Shown here: positions 6,322 through 14,116 of the stretch, one piece after another | How the letters are laid out: every line of letters begins with the position of its first letter | Numbering within the stretch: position 1 is the stretch's first letter | Source of the DNA: Sphaerochaetaceae bacterium | GTDB taxonomy: Bacteria; Spirochaetota; Spirochaetia; Sphaerochaetales; Sphaerochaetaceae | Reading direction: 5' to 3' | Assembly (NCBI GenBank): GCA_016302165.1 | Contig: JAEDOD010000012.1 | Span: 1-29,486, forward strand | DNA: 29,486 nucleotides | The notes under the pieces: model-generated | The model's database searches: none | What the model was told of the DNA's origin: nothing | Seen by the model: the letters and a program-made list of their open reading frames with translations, nothing else | Position numbers and translations under genes: made by a program

Positions 6322-7465
6322 AGTGAAGGATCTATCCTTTTCCTATGGAAAGACCAAAGTCCTGAAGAATGTTAGCTTCTCCTCCTCCGGTGGCGAGGCC
6401 ATTGCTGTCCTAGGCCCTAATGGAGTTGGAAAGAGCACTTTCTTCAAATGTATCCTGGGCTTCCTTCTTCCAACGGAAGGGAGTGTGGAAATTGAAGGAA
6501 GGAAAGTCAGCGAAATAGGACGCAAGGAGCTTTCCTCCTATGTGGCCTACATTCCCCAAAGCTCCCTTCCTGTATATAACCACACTGTGCTGGATTCTGT
6601 GGCTATGGGCCTCAGCGCAAAAATGGGACTTTTCTCCGTTCCTGGAGAGAAGGAACTCTCTCTTGCCCGTGAGGCTCTGGAAAGGATGGGAATCTCCCAT
6701 CTTGCCTCGAGGGGAGTCATGAATATCTCTGGAGGAGAAAGACAGCTTATGCTCATTGCCAGGGCTCTGGTGCAGAACGCTGAAATCCTCATAATGGATG
6801 AGCCTACAGCCAATCTGGATTATGGCAACTCATATAAGGTTATGGAGACCATAAGGAATCTGAAGAAGGATGGATACACTATTCTTTTCAGCACCCATGA
6901 TCCAGACTGCGCCATGAGATATGCTGACAGGGTCCTTGCTTTCAGTGGAGGCCGCCTGATCAGGGATGGAGAAGTGAACAAGGTTCTCTCTGGCGATGTT
7001 CTTTCTACCCTCTATTCCATAAATGTATCCATAAGGGAGGTCTCTCTCGGCGAGAGAACCTATAAGGTATGCATCCCTACTGGCCACGATACAGTTCCCA
7101 GTGCAGGCTGTGTGGTATTCAGGGGGAAAGAGGTGCTTCTTGTCAGGTTCAAGGGACGCATAGGCTTTCCAAAGGGCCATAGGGAGAAGGATGAGACGAT
7201 GGAGGAGACAGCTCTGAGGGAGACGGAGGAGGAGACAGGAATCAAGGCTGAAATCAAGGACCTTACTCCTTTTGTGGTACCATCTGTCAGGCCTGGAGAC
7301 CAGAGAAGCGTCTACTTCTATAAAGCTCAATATGTTTCCGGAAAGGAAAGAAGCGGTACAGGAGAGACCGATGAAGCCTTCTGGGTGGATAGGAATAAAG
7401 CTCTTGAGCTTCTTTCCTTCAAGGAAGACAGAGAAATGTTCTCCTCTCTGCTTTCTTCCCTATAG
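6311..7465 (+). CDS. ABC transporter ATPase with C-terminal Nudix hydrolase domain (fusion)
   Basis: Residues 1 to about 240 form a complete FecE/BtuD-type ABC ATPase: Walker A GPNGVGKST (35-43), Q-loop Gln83, signature ISGGERQ (139-145), Walker B ILIMDEP (159-165) and switch His196. It should energise the permease encoded just upstream. After a short linker, residues about 260-384 form a Nudix hydrolase, with an opening strand AGCVVFRGKEVLLVRF and a full Nudix box from Gly289 to Ile311 (G-x5-E-x7-RE-x2-EE-x-GI). The GFPKGH lead-in resembles diadenosine tetraphosphate (Ap4A) hydrolases. The reading frame is continuous with no sign of a frameshift. GGAGG precedes the ATG closely. The fusion is unexpected for an uptake ATPase. 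The Nudix part could hydrolyse a nucleotide signal or sense one, but this is speculation. Confidence 0.92.
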   Translation: MKLEVKDLSFSYGKTKVLKNVSFSSSGGEAIAVLGPNGVGKSTFFKCILGFLLPTEGSVEIEGRKVSEIGRKELSSYVAYIPQSSLPVYNHTVLDSVAMGLSAKMGLFSVPGEKELSLAREALERMGISHLASRGVMNISGGERQLMLIARALVQNAEILIMDEPTANLDYGNSYKVMETIRNLKKDGYTILFSTHDPDCAMRYADRVLAFSGGRLIRDGEVNKVLSGDVLSTLYSINVSIREVSLGERTYKVCIPTGHDTVPSAGCVVFRGKEVLLVRFKGRIGFPKGHREKDETMEETALRETEEETGIKAEIKDLTPFVVPSVRPGDQRSVYFYKAQYVSGKERSGTGETDEAFWVDRNKALELLSFKEDREMFSSLLSSL

Positions 7466-7480
7466 AGAATATCATTTGCT

Positions 7481-7508
7481 TTGCTTTCTCTCCCTGCTGT
7501 ACTATATT
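7481..7508 (+). promoter_or_regulatory. Candidate promoter of the sugar epimerase gene
   Basis: TTGCTT (7481-7486), 16 bases, TATATT (7503-7508), in the 59-bp gap after the ABC ATPase gene. The leader of about 9 bases carries the Shine-Dalgarno site GGAGAG (7515-7520), so this unit is translated conventionally. Confidence 0.5.
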
Positions 7509-7524
7509 TTTCTTGGAGAGAACA

Positions 7525-8712
7525 ATGGAAATTGTACAGGAAACCAGGGAAATACTGGAAAAGAAGATCATTCCTTTCTGGCTTAAGCTTGAAGACCAGG
7601 AAAATGGCGGCTTCTATGGATATGTTGACGACAAGACACTTGAAATAGACAAGAAAAGCGACAAAGGAAGCATCGTAACTTCAAGAATCCTATATTTCAT
7701 GAGTGAGGCTGCCCTTTTCTATAAAGATAAGGACAGCGCCCTCTATGCAGAATTGAAGAAGGGGGCAGAGCACGCATACCGTTTCCTTTCAGAGTATCTT
7801 GTGGACAGACACTCTGGAGGAGTGATCTGGTCCGTTACCTATGACGGTAAGCCAAAGGATACTACAAAGCACACTTACGCCATGGCCTTTGCCATCTATG
7901 CCCTTTCCTCCTTCTACGGCCTGGAGAAGAGGGAAGAGGTGATGAGTCTCCTCTCTTCCCTGTATTCCACCATTGAAGAGATATGCTGGGATGGAGAAGG
8001 ATACATGGAGTCTTTCCATGGAGATTGGTCCATAAAGGATAACGTGGAACTCAGTGAAAATGGAGTTTTGGCAGAGCGTACCATGAACACTCTCCTACAT
8101 GTCATTGAAGCCTATGCCAACTTGTATCATTACACTGGTGCAGAATATGTAGGTATCAAGCTTTCCCTTCTTTTGAACATCTACAAAGAAAAGATATTCG
8201 ATGAAAAGGAGGGAAGACTGAAGGTCTTCATGGATTCTTCCTACAGATCAATCATCGACCTTTGGTCCTTCGGCCATGACATTGAAGCATCCTGGCTTAT
8301 TGACTGGGCTGCAGAAGTGCTGGGGGACGAGGAAATTAAGGGAGAAATCTTTTCCATAGATGAAACTCTCTCCAGGAGAGTATACGAAGAGGGACGCGGC
8401 GAGAAGTGGCTCAAAAGTGAAAGGGAGAATGGTGTAGACAACCTGACTGCCACTTGGTGGGCCCAGTGCGAAGCTGTGGAAGGGTTCCTGAGAGAGTGGA
8501 AGAAGAGCGGGGAGGAGAAATACCTTAAAGCTGCAGAGACAGTTTTCTCTTCAATAATGGAAGATTTTATTGATAAGAGGGAAGGAGGGGAGATGCACAG
8601 CGAAATCCTTCCTGACGGAAAAGTTGGAGATAGGGCTCAGGTGGAGCTTTGGAAAGGGCCATATCATGATGGTCGAATGTGCATTGAGATATTGAGGCGG
8701 TATGGAGAATAG
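7525..8712 (+). CDS. N-acylglucosamine 2-epimerase family protein, probably cellobiose 2-epimerase
   Basis: Members of this (alpha/alpha)6-barrel family invert C2 of sugars. Cellobiose 2-epimerases act on the reducing glucose of beta-1,4 disaccharides such as cellobiose, lactose and mannobiose, feeding mannobiose or cellobiose catabolism. The 395-residue length fits. Family landmarks in order are EKKIIPFWLKLEDQENGGFYGY at the N-terminus, ERTMNTLLHVIEAYANLY in the middle, SFGHDIEASWL with His251, WWAQCEAVEGF, and the C-terminal PYHDGRMC with His381. The two histidines match the general acid/base pair of the family. The start is the ATG at 7525 with GGAGAG just before it, not the TTG at 7513. 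The next gene, an acetyltransferase, overlaps the end by 11 bases, suggesting co-translation. N-acetylglucosamine 2-epimerase activity is a less likely alternative. Confidence 0.85.
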   Translation: MEIVQETREILEKKIIPFWLKLEDQENGGFYGYVDDKTLEIDKKSDKGSIVTSRILYFMSEAALFYKDKDSALYAELKKGAEHAYRFLSEYLVDRHSGGVIWSVTYDGKPKDTTKHTYAMAFAIYALSSFYGLEKREEVMSLLSSLYSTIEEICWDGEGYMESFHGDWSIKDNVELSENGVLAERTMNTLLHVIEAYANLYHYTGAEYVGIKLSLLLNIYKEKIFDEKEGRLKVFMDSSYRSIIDLWSFGHDIEASWLIDWAAEVLGDEEIKGEIFSIDETLSRRVYEEGRGEKWLKSERENGVDNLTATWWAQCEAVEGFLREWKKSGEEKYLKAAETVFSSIMEDFIDKREGGEMHSEILPDGKVGDRAQVELWKGPYHDGRMCIEILRRYGE

Positions 8713-9238
8713 AATAAAAGTCAGAAGATATGAAGAAAAGGATAGGGCGAGGGTTGAGGAGATCTGCCACATTACAGACAGGAACAATCTTCCCATTCCC
8801 CTCCTTCTATCCCTCTATTGCCATAACTACATCCTTCTTGAAGGGGAAAACTGCTTCGTCGCCACAGATGAGAGCGATAGGGCTGTGGGATATATCCTTT
8901 CCACTCTGGACACTGCAGCGTGGAGGGAGAAGTTCATATCCTTCCTTTCCTCTTCGTCAGAGGAGATAAGACGGAAAGGGATAGAGTCAGTAGAAGGATA
9001 TTTTGCCTTCTATCCTGAGTATCCTGCCCATCTCCATATCGACATAGATCCTTCTTATCAGAGGATGGGCATTGGAAAGGCTCTGATGGATGCCCTTGTC
9101 TCCCACTTGAGGAAGAACAAGGTTCCAGGCTTGATGCTGGGAGTGGACCCGGAAAACGAAAAGGGGGTCTCCTTCTATAGGAAGTACGGTTTTTCTCCAC
9201 TCTCTCAGGATGGAGTATGGTGGGGCCTCAAGCTTTAA
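8702..9238 (+). CDS. GNAT family N-acetyltransferase
   Basis: This 178-residue protein has the GNAT acetyl-CoA fold. Strand 4 HLHIDIDP is followed by the pyrophosphate-binding loop QRMGIGKAL (Q/R-x-x-G-x-G/A, about 122-130), then a helix, then LMLGVDPENEKGVSFYRKYGF, which is the usual strand 5 with N-x-x-x-x-x-F-Y-x-x-x-G-F. The spacing and the FYPEYPAHLHIDI stretch resemble acetyltransferases found beside sugar-active enzymes. It overlaps the epimerase gene by 11 bases, so it probably belongs to the same transcript, and may act on an amino sugar. No acceptor can be assigned from sequence. It converges on the CDF exporter gene with a 5-base gap. Confidence 0.85.
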   Translation: MENRIKVRRYEEKDRARVEEICHITDRNNLPIPLLLSLYCHNYILLEGENCFVATDESDRAVGYILSTLDTAAWREKFISFLSSSSEEIRRKGIESVEGYFAFYPEYPAHLHIDIDPSYQRMGIGKALMDALVSHLRKNKVPGLMLGVDPENEKGVSFYRKYGFSPLSQDGVWWGLKL

Positions 9239-9243
9239 TGGGC

Positions 9244-10362
9244 TTAAGAGTAGTCCAGGTCGATATTGAATTCCACTGAGTAACCGGGAAAGGTCTTCTC
9301 CAGCATCTCTGTCATAAGACGCTTGAACTTGGCATGGTCCTTCAGGACAAAATCCACTACTACATCAAACTCTATCTTCTTCTCTTCGAAGTGGACATGG
9401 AAGCCATGGATGCCGATTACGTCTGAAGACAGCATCTGCATCTTCTTCTGGGTCAGGTCCCTCATTCTTATGACCTCTGGATCATCCTGGTTGGTGGCAT
9501 TCATTCCGAAGGTCAGGTCTATGCCCATTTCCTTTCTTATGGCCTCCCTGGCCTTCATCATGGCTTCATAGACTTCTTCAGCTGTTGCTGTAAAGGGCAC
9601 TTCCACATCTATGGTTCCTACAGCAGAGTCTGGACCGTAGGAGTGGATTCTGATGTCGTAGCCTCCTGAAAGGGGAGGGAAGGAGGAGATGATAGACCTG
9701 ATTTTCTCCACATCCTCCTTGCTGGGCCTTTCTCCAAGAATGGAGTTGGATGTGGTGAGAATTGAAGATATTCCGTTCCAGATTATGAAGGCTGAAATCA
9801 GAAGTCCGGCCCATCCATCCACAGGAATTGAAGTGAACTTGGAGGCAAAGGCTGCACCTATGGTCACCATGGATGTCAGCACATCGGAAAGGGCATCTGC
9901 TCCGCTGGCAGACAAGGCTTCGGAGCCTGTCTCCCTTCCTACCTTGGTATTCATTCTCCAGAGCCAGATCTTCACCAGTACTGTAAAGAACAGCACTCCA
10001 ATCATCAGATTTGATACAGACATATCGTGAGGATTCTGTATTGCATCGATGCTGGAGTTGAGGAATGAGATTCCTGTCATGAGAATAAGGATTCCAACCA
10101 TAAGGGCGGAAAGGTACTCGATACGTCCAAAGCCAAGGGGATGGTCCTTTGTCGGGCGCTTCTTGCTGAAGCGGTAACCGATAAGGGTAACCAGGGAGGA
10201 TACGCTGTCGGTGGCATTGTTGGCACCGTCTGAGACAATGGCTACGGATCCTGATAGATATCCTATTACTATTTTTACAGCTCCCAGGGCCACATTAACA
10301 GCAATTCCTGTATTGGCGGCCTTCTTTATTTTTTCTGAGCGTACAACTTCTTCTTCAATCAT
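9244..10362 (-). CDS. Cation diffusion facilitator exporter, probable Mn2+ type
   Basis: CDF proteins are dimeric metal/H+ antiporters with six membrane helices and a cytosolic C-terminal domain. The protein is 372 residues from the chosen ATG. In the transmembrane metal site, helix 2 has NNATD (Asn48/Asp52) and helix 5 has DALSD (Asp156/Asp160). This N-D/D-D pattern is the one described for manganese exporters of the MntE type, whereas zinc exporters usually have H-D. The C-terminal cytosolic part is extended (about residues 205-372) and contains GIHGFHVHFEEKKIEFDVVVDF, a typical dimer domain strand pattern. The open frame continues 27 codons upstream, but a strong promoter ending 7 bases before the ATG at 10362 makes that start the right one and predicts a leaderless mRNA. 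Confidence 0.9.
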   Translation of the reverse strand: MIEEEVVRSEKIKKAANTGIAVNVALGAVKIVIGYLSGSVAIVSDGANNATDSVSSLVTLIGYRFSKKRPTKDHPLGFGRIEYLSALMVGILILMTGISFLNSSIDAIQNPHDMSVSNLMIGVLFFTVLVKIWLWRMNTKVGRETGSEALSASGADALSDVLTSMVTIGAAFASKFTSIPVDGWAGLLISAFIIWNGISSILTTSNSILGERPSKEDVEKIRSIISSFPPLSGGYDIRIHSYGPDSAVGTIDVEVPFTATAEEVYEAMMKAREAIRKEMGIDLTFGMNATNQDDPEVIRMRDLTQKKMQMLSSDVIGIHGFHVHFEEKKIEFDVVVDFVLKDHAKFKRLMTEMLEKTFPGYSVEFNIDLDYS

Positions 10363-10369
10363 AGGCGAA

Positions 10370-10398
10370 ATTCTATTCCACTGACGGGAGCAAGGCAA
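10370..10398 (-). promoter_or_regulatory. Promoter of the CDF gene (predicted leaderless)
   Basis: On the minus strand TTGCCT (10398-10393), 17 bases, TAGAAT (10375-10370), then TTCGCCT and the ATG at 10362. The start of transcription falls on the start codon. No Shine-Dalgarno sequence is present. Confidence 0.6.
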
Positions 10399-10494
10399 CA
10401 GATAATCGGCAAAAAGAACCATTTTTTTGCATGAGAAATTCAAGTAGTGAAAGGAATTATTAGTTTAAGCTAACTTACTGTATCAATTATTCAA

Positions 10495-10522
10495 TTGCGG
10501 AAACAGTATTGTTTGATATAAT
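10495..10522 (+). promoter_or_regulatory. Promoter of pepF (predicted leaderless)
   Basis: TTGCGG (10495-10500), 16 bases, a perfect TATAAT (10517-10522), then six bases TTCGCC and the ATG at 10529. Transcription should begin at the A of the start codon. No ribosome binding site fits in this space. Confidence 0.65.
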
Positions 10523-10528
10523 TTCGCC

Positions 10529-12217
10529 ATGGAAAAATACAAGTTTTCAGAGCTGCAGTACGAGCCTACAGATTACAGTAAGGTTAATGAAAAGTATCTT
10601 GAATTGGAAGAGAAGGCTCTTTCGGCGGAAAGCCTGGAGAGTCTGGAGGATGTGCTCCTCTCCTACGATAGGATAGTAGCTGATGCAGAATACAATTTCA
10701 CCCTTGCCTACATCCATTCAAGTCTGGATGCAAAGGATGAAAAATGGCAGAAGGCAATTGTAGAGGAGACCCAAGGAAGTGCTTTATCTGATCCTTCTGG
10801 TCTGGTGAAGGCCATTCTCGGCAATCCATTCTTTCCTCTATTGGAGAAGAAGTATGGTAAAGCTCTTTCCATAAAACTGAATAAGAGACTCCAGACAGAA
10901 GGAAAGGCCCAGTCACAAAGGGCCAAGGAAGGTGAGCTGGTTTCCTCATATCAGAGAATCAAGGCCATGGTCAGGGCCACATACAATGGCACTCTTATGA
11001 GCGAAGGAGGGTTCTATCCTCTCTTCAGTGATCCGGATAGAAAAGTGAGGATCCAGTCCCGAAAAGCTATATTCAACGCCTTTCTGGAGAAGAAGGAGGA
11101 ACTGGGTAGACTCCTGGAGACACTGGTTGCGCTGAGGGATAGCATCGCCAAGGAGAACGGATTTGAAAACTATCTGGAGTATATGGACTTCTGCTATTGC
11201 CGATTCGGCTACGGGGAGAAGGAGCTGGATAGGTTTGTGGAGGAGGTAAAGAAATACGTTGTCCCCCTTTATGTAGATATTTTGGAGGAGACCAGGAAAA
11301 GGCTTGCCCTGGATAGGATGATGGTTTACGACATGGGCCTTATGTTCACAGATGGGAACCCGAAGCCGATGGGAGACAGCGCCTATCTAACAGAAGCTTC
11401 CAGACGGGTATACAATAACCTTTCTCCTGAAATCGGGGAATTCTTCAGCGGTATGGTTGAGACAGAAAGCCTTAACGTGGATTTTTCTCCCAATAAGGTT
11501 GCAGGAATGGGTTTCTGCACAGAGATGCGGAAAGGAATGTATCCTTATGTATTCGGAAGCCTAGACGGAACAGCAGAGGATGTGGCTGTATTCACCCATG
11601 AAGTCGGGCACGCTTGGCAGAGCTGGAAAAGTGACCAGAGACTGAAGCTTTCCCTTTTCAGGGAAGTTCCCTTGGATGCTGTGGAGATTCCTTCAAAGAC
11701 CATGGAGCTTTTTACCTATGAAGGGGCTGAGGAGTTTTTTGGAAAGGACGGAGAGAAGTTTCGCTTTTCCCATTTCAGAAATGCCATAAGGGAAATCATA
11801 AACTATTCAGCAATCCATGAGCTCAACACCTGGATCTACACTCATGTTGGGGCCACCTTTGATGAAATCAACGCCAAGTGGCTTCAGATCCATTCTTCCT
11901 TCTTCCCAGGTCTGGAATGGGGAGAATTGGAAGAGGAGGAGAAGAAGGGGGCAAGTCTATTGAGGAATATGGGAGTTTATATGTTCCCTAGATACCTTAT
12001 CAGCTACGCCCTTTCTGAAATGTGTGCCATGGATCTCTTCTTCCTAAAGAGGAGAGATAGGGAAGGAGCCCTTGCTGCCTACTCGGAGCTTTGCTCTCAG
12101 GGTGGAGACAAAAGCTACGTTGAAATCCTTGCCCAGGCAGGCCTTGAGCCTAGCTACAAGGAGGGCAGGGTAAAGAAGGTCATGGAAGAGGCAAGAGCTT
12201 ATCTGGAGGCCAATTGA
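10529..12217 (+). CDS. pepF: M3 family oligoendopeptidase (PepF-type)
   Basis: This is a cytosolic zinc metallopeptidase that degrades short peptides of roughly 7-17 residues. The 562-residue length and layout match oligoendopeptidase F: an N-terminal helical domain, then the M3 catalytic core. The zinc motif HEVGH is at 357-361 (catalytic Glu358), inside the family block FTHEVGHAWQSW. The third ligand is probably the Glu of EIPSK at about 385. The C-terminal part has INYSAIHELNTWIY and MGVYMFPRYLISYALS, both typical of PepF. There is no signal peptide. It is divergent from the CDF gene with a 166-bp gap and convergent with the DUF2871-like gene 4 bases after its stop. The -10 box lies 6 bases before the ATG, so the mRNA is predicted to be leaderless. 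Confidence 0.93.
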   Translation: MEKYKFSELQYEPTDYSKVNEKYLELEEKALSAESLESLEDVLLSYDRIVADAEYNFTLAYIHSSLDAKDEKWQKAIVEETQGSALSDPSGLVKAILGNPFFPLLEKKYGKALSIKLNKRLQTEGKAQSQRAKEGELVSSYQRIKAMVRATYNGTLMSEGGFYPLFSDPDRKVRIQSRKAIFNAFLEKKEELGRLLETLVALRDSIAKENGFENYLEYMDFCYCRFGYGEKELDRFVEEVKKYVVPLYVDILEETRKRLALDRMMVYDMGLMFTDGNPKPMGDSAYLTEASRRVYNNLSPEIGEFFSGMVETESLNVDFSPNKVAGMGFCTEMRKGMYPYVFGSLDGTAEDVAVFTHEVGHAWQSWKSDQRLKLSLFREVPLDAVEIPSKTMELFTYEGAEEFFGKDGEKFRFSHFRNAIREIINYSAIHELNTWIYTHVGATFDEINAKWLQIHSSFFPGLEWGELEEEEKKGASLLRNMGVYMFPRYLISYALSEMCAMDLFFLKRRDREGALAAYSELCSQGGDKSYVEILAQAGLEPSYKEGRVKKVMEEARAYLEAN

Positions 12218-12220
12218 TCT

Positions 12221-12634
12221 CTATCTTTCTTTGGCTTTCTTCAGGGAAATGAGAAGCAGAATCAATGATGCGCCCAATAGGATGTGGCCTATTCCTGCAA
12301 TTCCGGAAATGGAAGCGGATAATCCCTTTGAGATTTCTTTTCCTGTGGTTTCGATGATACCTCTTGTCACCATCATTATGGCTGTAAGGGGAAGAGCGAT
12401 GGAGTGGAGAAGGAGAAAGAGGCGGAAGCTCTTCTCTTCCTCCACTTTTATGCTTTTTGAAAACAAAGCGACAATAAGGAAAAGGAAGGTTCCCAGCATA
12501 AATAGGTGAGGATGGACGGAAGAGAGCATGGTGATACCACGATAGTCCATAGCCTTGGTGAACTCCCTGTAGAAGACTCCAGCCACCATGGCAAAAACAG
12601 CATAGATAATTGAATAGTTGATGTACTTCTTCAT
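12221..12634 (-). CDS. DUF2871-like four-helix membrane protein
   Basis: This small 137-residue protein has four hydrophobic segments (about 8-24, 44-61, 71-91, 108-131). It shows the features I associate with the DUF2871 family: an N-terminal AVFAMVAGVFYREFT, then SVHPHLFMLGTF with conserved histidines in the second helix, then LHSIALP with another histidine. Histidines within membrane helices are suggestive of haem or metal binding, but no function is established to my knowledge. AAGGAAG lies about 6 bases before the ATG on the minus strand. It stands alone, convergent with pepF and divergent from the ROK repressor gene. A TATAAT (12670-12665) with TTGACA (12696-12691) lies upstream, but the 20-base spacer is too long for a confident promoter call. 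Confidence 0.75.
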   Translation of the reverse strand: MKKYINYSIIYAVFAMVAGVFYREFTKAMDYRGITMLSSVHPHLFMLGTFLFLIVALFSKSIKVEEEKSFRLFLLLHSIALPLTAIMMVTRGIIETTGKEISKGLSASISGIAGIGHILLGASLILLLISLKKAKER

Positions 12635-12664
12635 TCTTTTCTTCCTTTGGGAAAGGCCCTATGT

Positions 12665-12696
12665 ATTATAGTTTCTTTCCAGGACAGGGATGTCAA
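12665..12696 (-). promoter_or_regulatory. Possible promoter of the DUF2871-like gene (long spacer)
   Basis: On the minus strand both hexamers are perfect (TTGACA 12696-12691; TATAAT 12670-12665), but they are 20 bases apart, beyond the usual 16-18. It may need an activator or twisting of the spacer, or only the -10 may be used. The leader would be about 24 bases with an AAGGAAG ribosome site. Confidence 0.35.
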
Positions 12697-12784
12697 GAAG
12701 AGGAACGGCTGTTTCTTAAATTCCAAGGTGGAGATATTCCTGTGGGAACAAAATGTAAATTATTTAAATCATTTTAAAAATTAC

Positions 12785-12812
12785 TTGAAAGCTATGGGCT
12801 TTTGCATAAATA
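12785..12812 (+). promoter_or_regulatory. Candidate promoter of the ROK repressor gene
   Basis: TTGAAA (12785-12790), 16 bases, TAAATA (12807-12812), followed by a leader with a weak AGGA site (12822-12825) before the ATG at 12833. Just upstream (about 12755-12783) lies a very A/T-rich stretch containing TTATTTAAAT and TTTTAAAAA. It has imperfect symmetry and could be a NagC-like operator for autoregulation. Confidence 0.5.
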
Positions 12813-12832
12813 ATTGTCTATAGGAAAAACGA

Positions 12833-14056
12833 ATGGCTTCAAAAATAGGAAACAACCTCCCTAGGATCAAGGTCTCTAACCAGAGCGCCATAAGGGAGAC
12901 CATCTATAAGTTCGGTCCCATATCCCGTACAGATATAGCCAACAGGCTTAATCTGACCTTTCCCACCATTACCACCAACATCAATCTTATGATCAATGAA
13001 GGGCTGTTGGAGGAGAAGGATAGTGAGAGCATTCCAGGAAGCAGGGGCAGAAAGACTATGCTGGTAGACTACGTTCCTTCTTCCAGGCTGTTTTTGGGAG
13101 TGGAGATGAGGCGTCATGCTTCCTATGCCACCATAGTGGACCTGAGAGGCAGGACCTTGGCCTATAGCTCCAGAAAGGTGTTCCACGACTCCTATGAAGG
13201 CTCCATGAAGGAGGCTTTGGATACAGCTCTCACCATGATGGATGAAAAGGGCTACAGCTGGAAGGACCTTTCCGGATTCGGTTTCTGCCTACCAGGAATA
13301 GTGGATTCAGAAAAGGGAATTCTTGATATCCATCCCAGATTCAAGTGGAAGGAGCTGAATGTGAAGGAGGATGTGGAAAGGGCGACAGGCTGCACTGTTC
13401 CCATTACTGTCCTGAACAATACCTGCGCCAGGGTCTATGGAGCCAGCCTATTTAATTGCGAAGTGTTCAAGGGTGCGGATTACGCAGCATATATGTGTGT
13501 AGGGTCAGGAATAAAGTGCCCTTTGGTCTTCTCTTTGCGGGATACCTTCGGAACCATAGTGGGGGAAGGTGAGGTAGGCCATATGGTAATGGATCCTGAT
13601 GGTCCTGTGTGCAGATGTGGAAACCATGGATGCCTGGAGTCCTATGCCAGCGATTCCTCCCTGATAGATAGTGCCTACAGAGCCATAGAAAGGGGCGAAA
13701 GCACTATTCTTGAGGAGATGTCGAAGACGAGGAGAATAACTGTAGACGATATCGTCACAGCTGAGGCCATGGGTGATGATTTCTCCCTGTCTCTGGTGAC
13801 CAAGGCTGTAAAATACCTGTCTCTTGCCATTGCCAATGCAAACAACTTCGTGAAACCTGACTGCACTGTAGTGGAAAGCAGACTCTTCAAGATTGAAAGG
13901 AACAGGAAGATGCTGGAAGAATATGTAAGGAGCAATCTCTCCTGGAGCTCCATACTGGAATATGACCTTTCCTTTGTAGACTACAGGGAGGAGGGAGGAG
14001 CCAGAGGAGCCGCTGCCGCCGCCATCAGGGATAATCTTCAGATATTCATGGAGTGA
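12833..14056 (+). CDS. ROK family transcriptional regulator (NagC/XylR type)
   Basis: The protein is 407 residues. The first 75 or so form a winged helix-turn-helix (IYKFGPISRTDIANRLNL then TFPTITTNINLMINEGL). The rest is a ROK sugar-binding domain, with the structural zinc motif CRCGNHGCLE at 260-269 and the preceding GEVGHMVMDPDG. The position that carries the catalytic aspartate in ROK sugar kinases (N-D-A-N) reads NNTCAR here, so it is a sugar-sensing regulator and not a kinase. Regulators of this type repress sugar uptake and catabolism genes and are released by a sugar or sugar phosphate. No sugar operon is directly attached. The epimerase at 7525 is the nearest sugar gene. It is followed by lnt after a 60-bp gap. 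Confidence 0.88.
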   Translation: MASKIGNNLPRIKVSNQSAIRETIYKFGPISRTDIANRLNLTFPTITTNINLMINEGLLEEKDSESIPGSRGRKTMLVDYVPSSRLFLGVEMRRHASYATIVDLRGRTLAYSSRKVFHDSYEGSMKEALDTALTMMDEKGYSWKDLSGFGFCLPGIVDSEKGILDIHPRFKWKELNVKEDVERATGCTVPITVLNNTCARVYGASLFNCEVFKGADYAAYMCVGSGIKCPLVFSLRDTFGTIVGEGEVGHMVMDPDGPVCRCGNHGCLESYASDSSLIDSAYRAIERGESTILEEMSKTRRITVDDIVTAEAMGDDFSLSLVTKAVKYLSLAIANANNFVKPDCTVVESRLFKIERNRKMLEEYVRSNLSWSSILEYDLSFVDYREEGGARGAAAAAIRDNLQIFME

Positions 14057-14116
14057 TTACACTTTCTTCACACAAAAACATAGGAAAAAGGCTAGAATCC
14101 CAATAAGGAGTGATAA

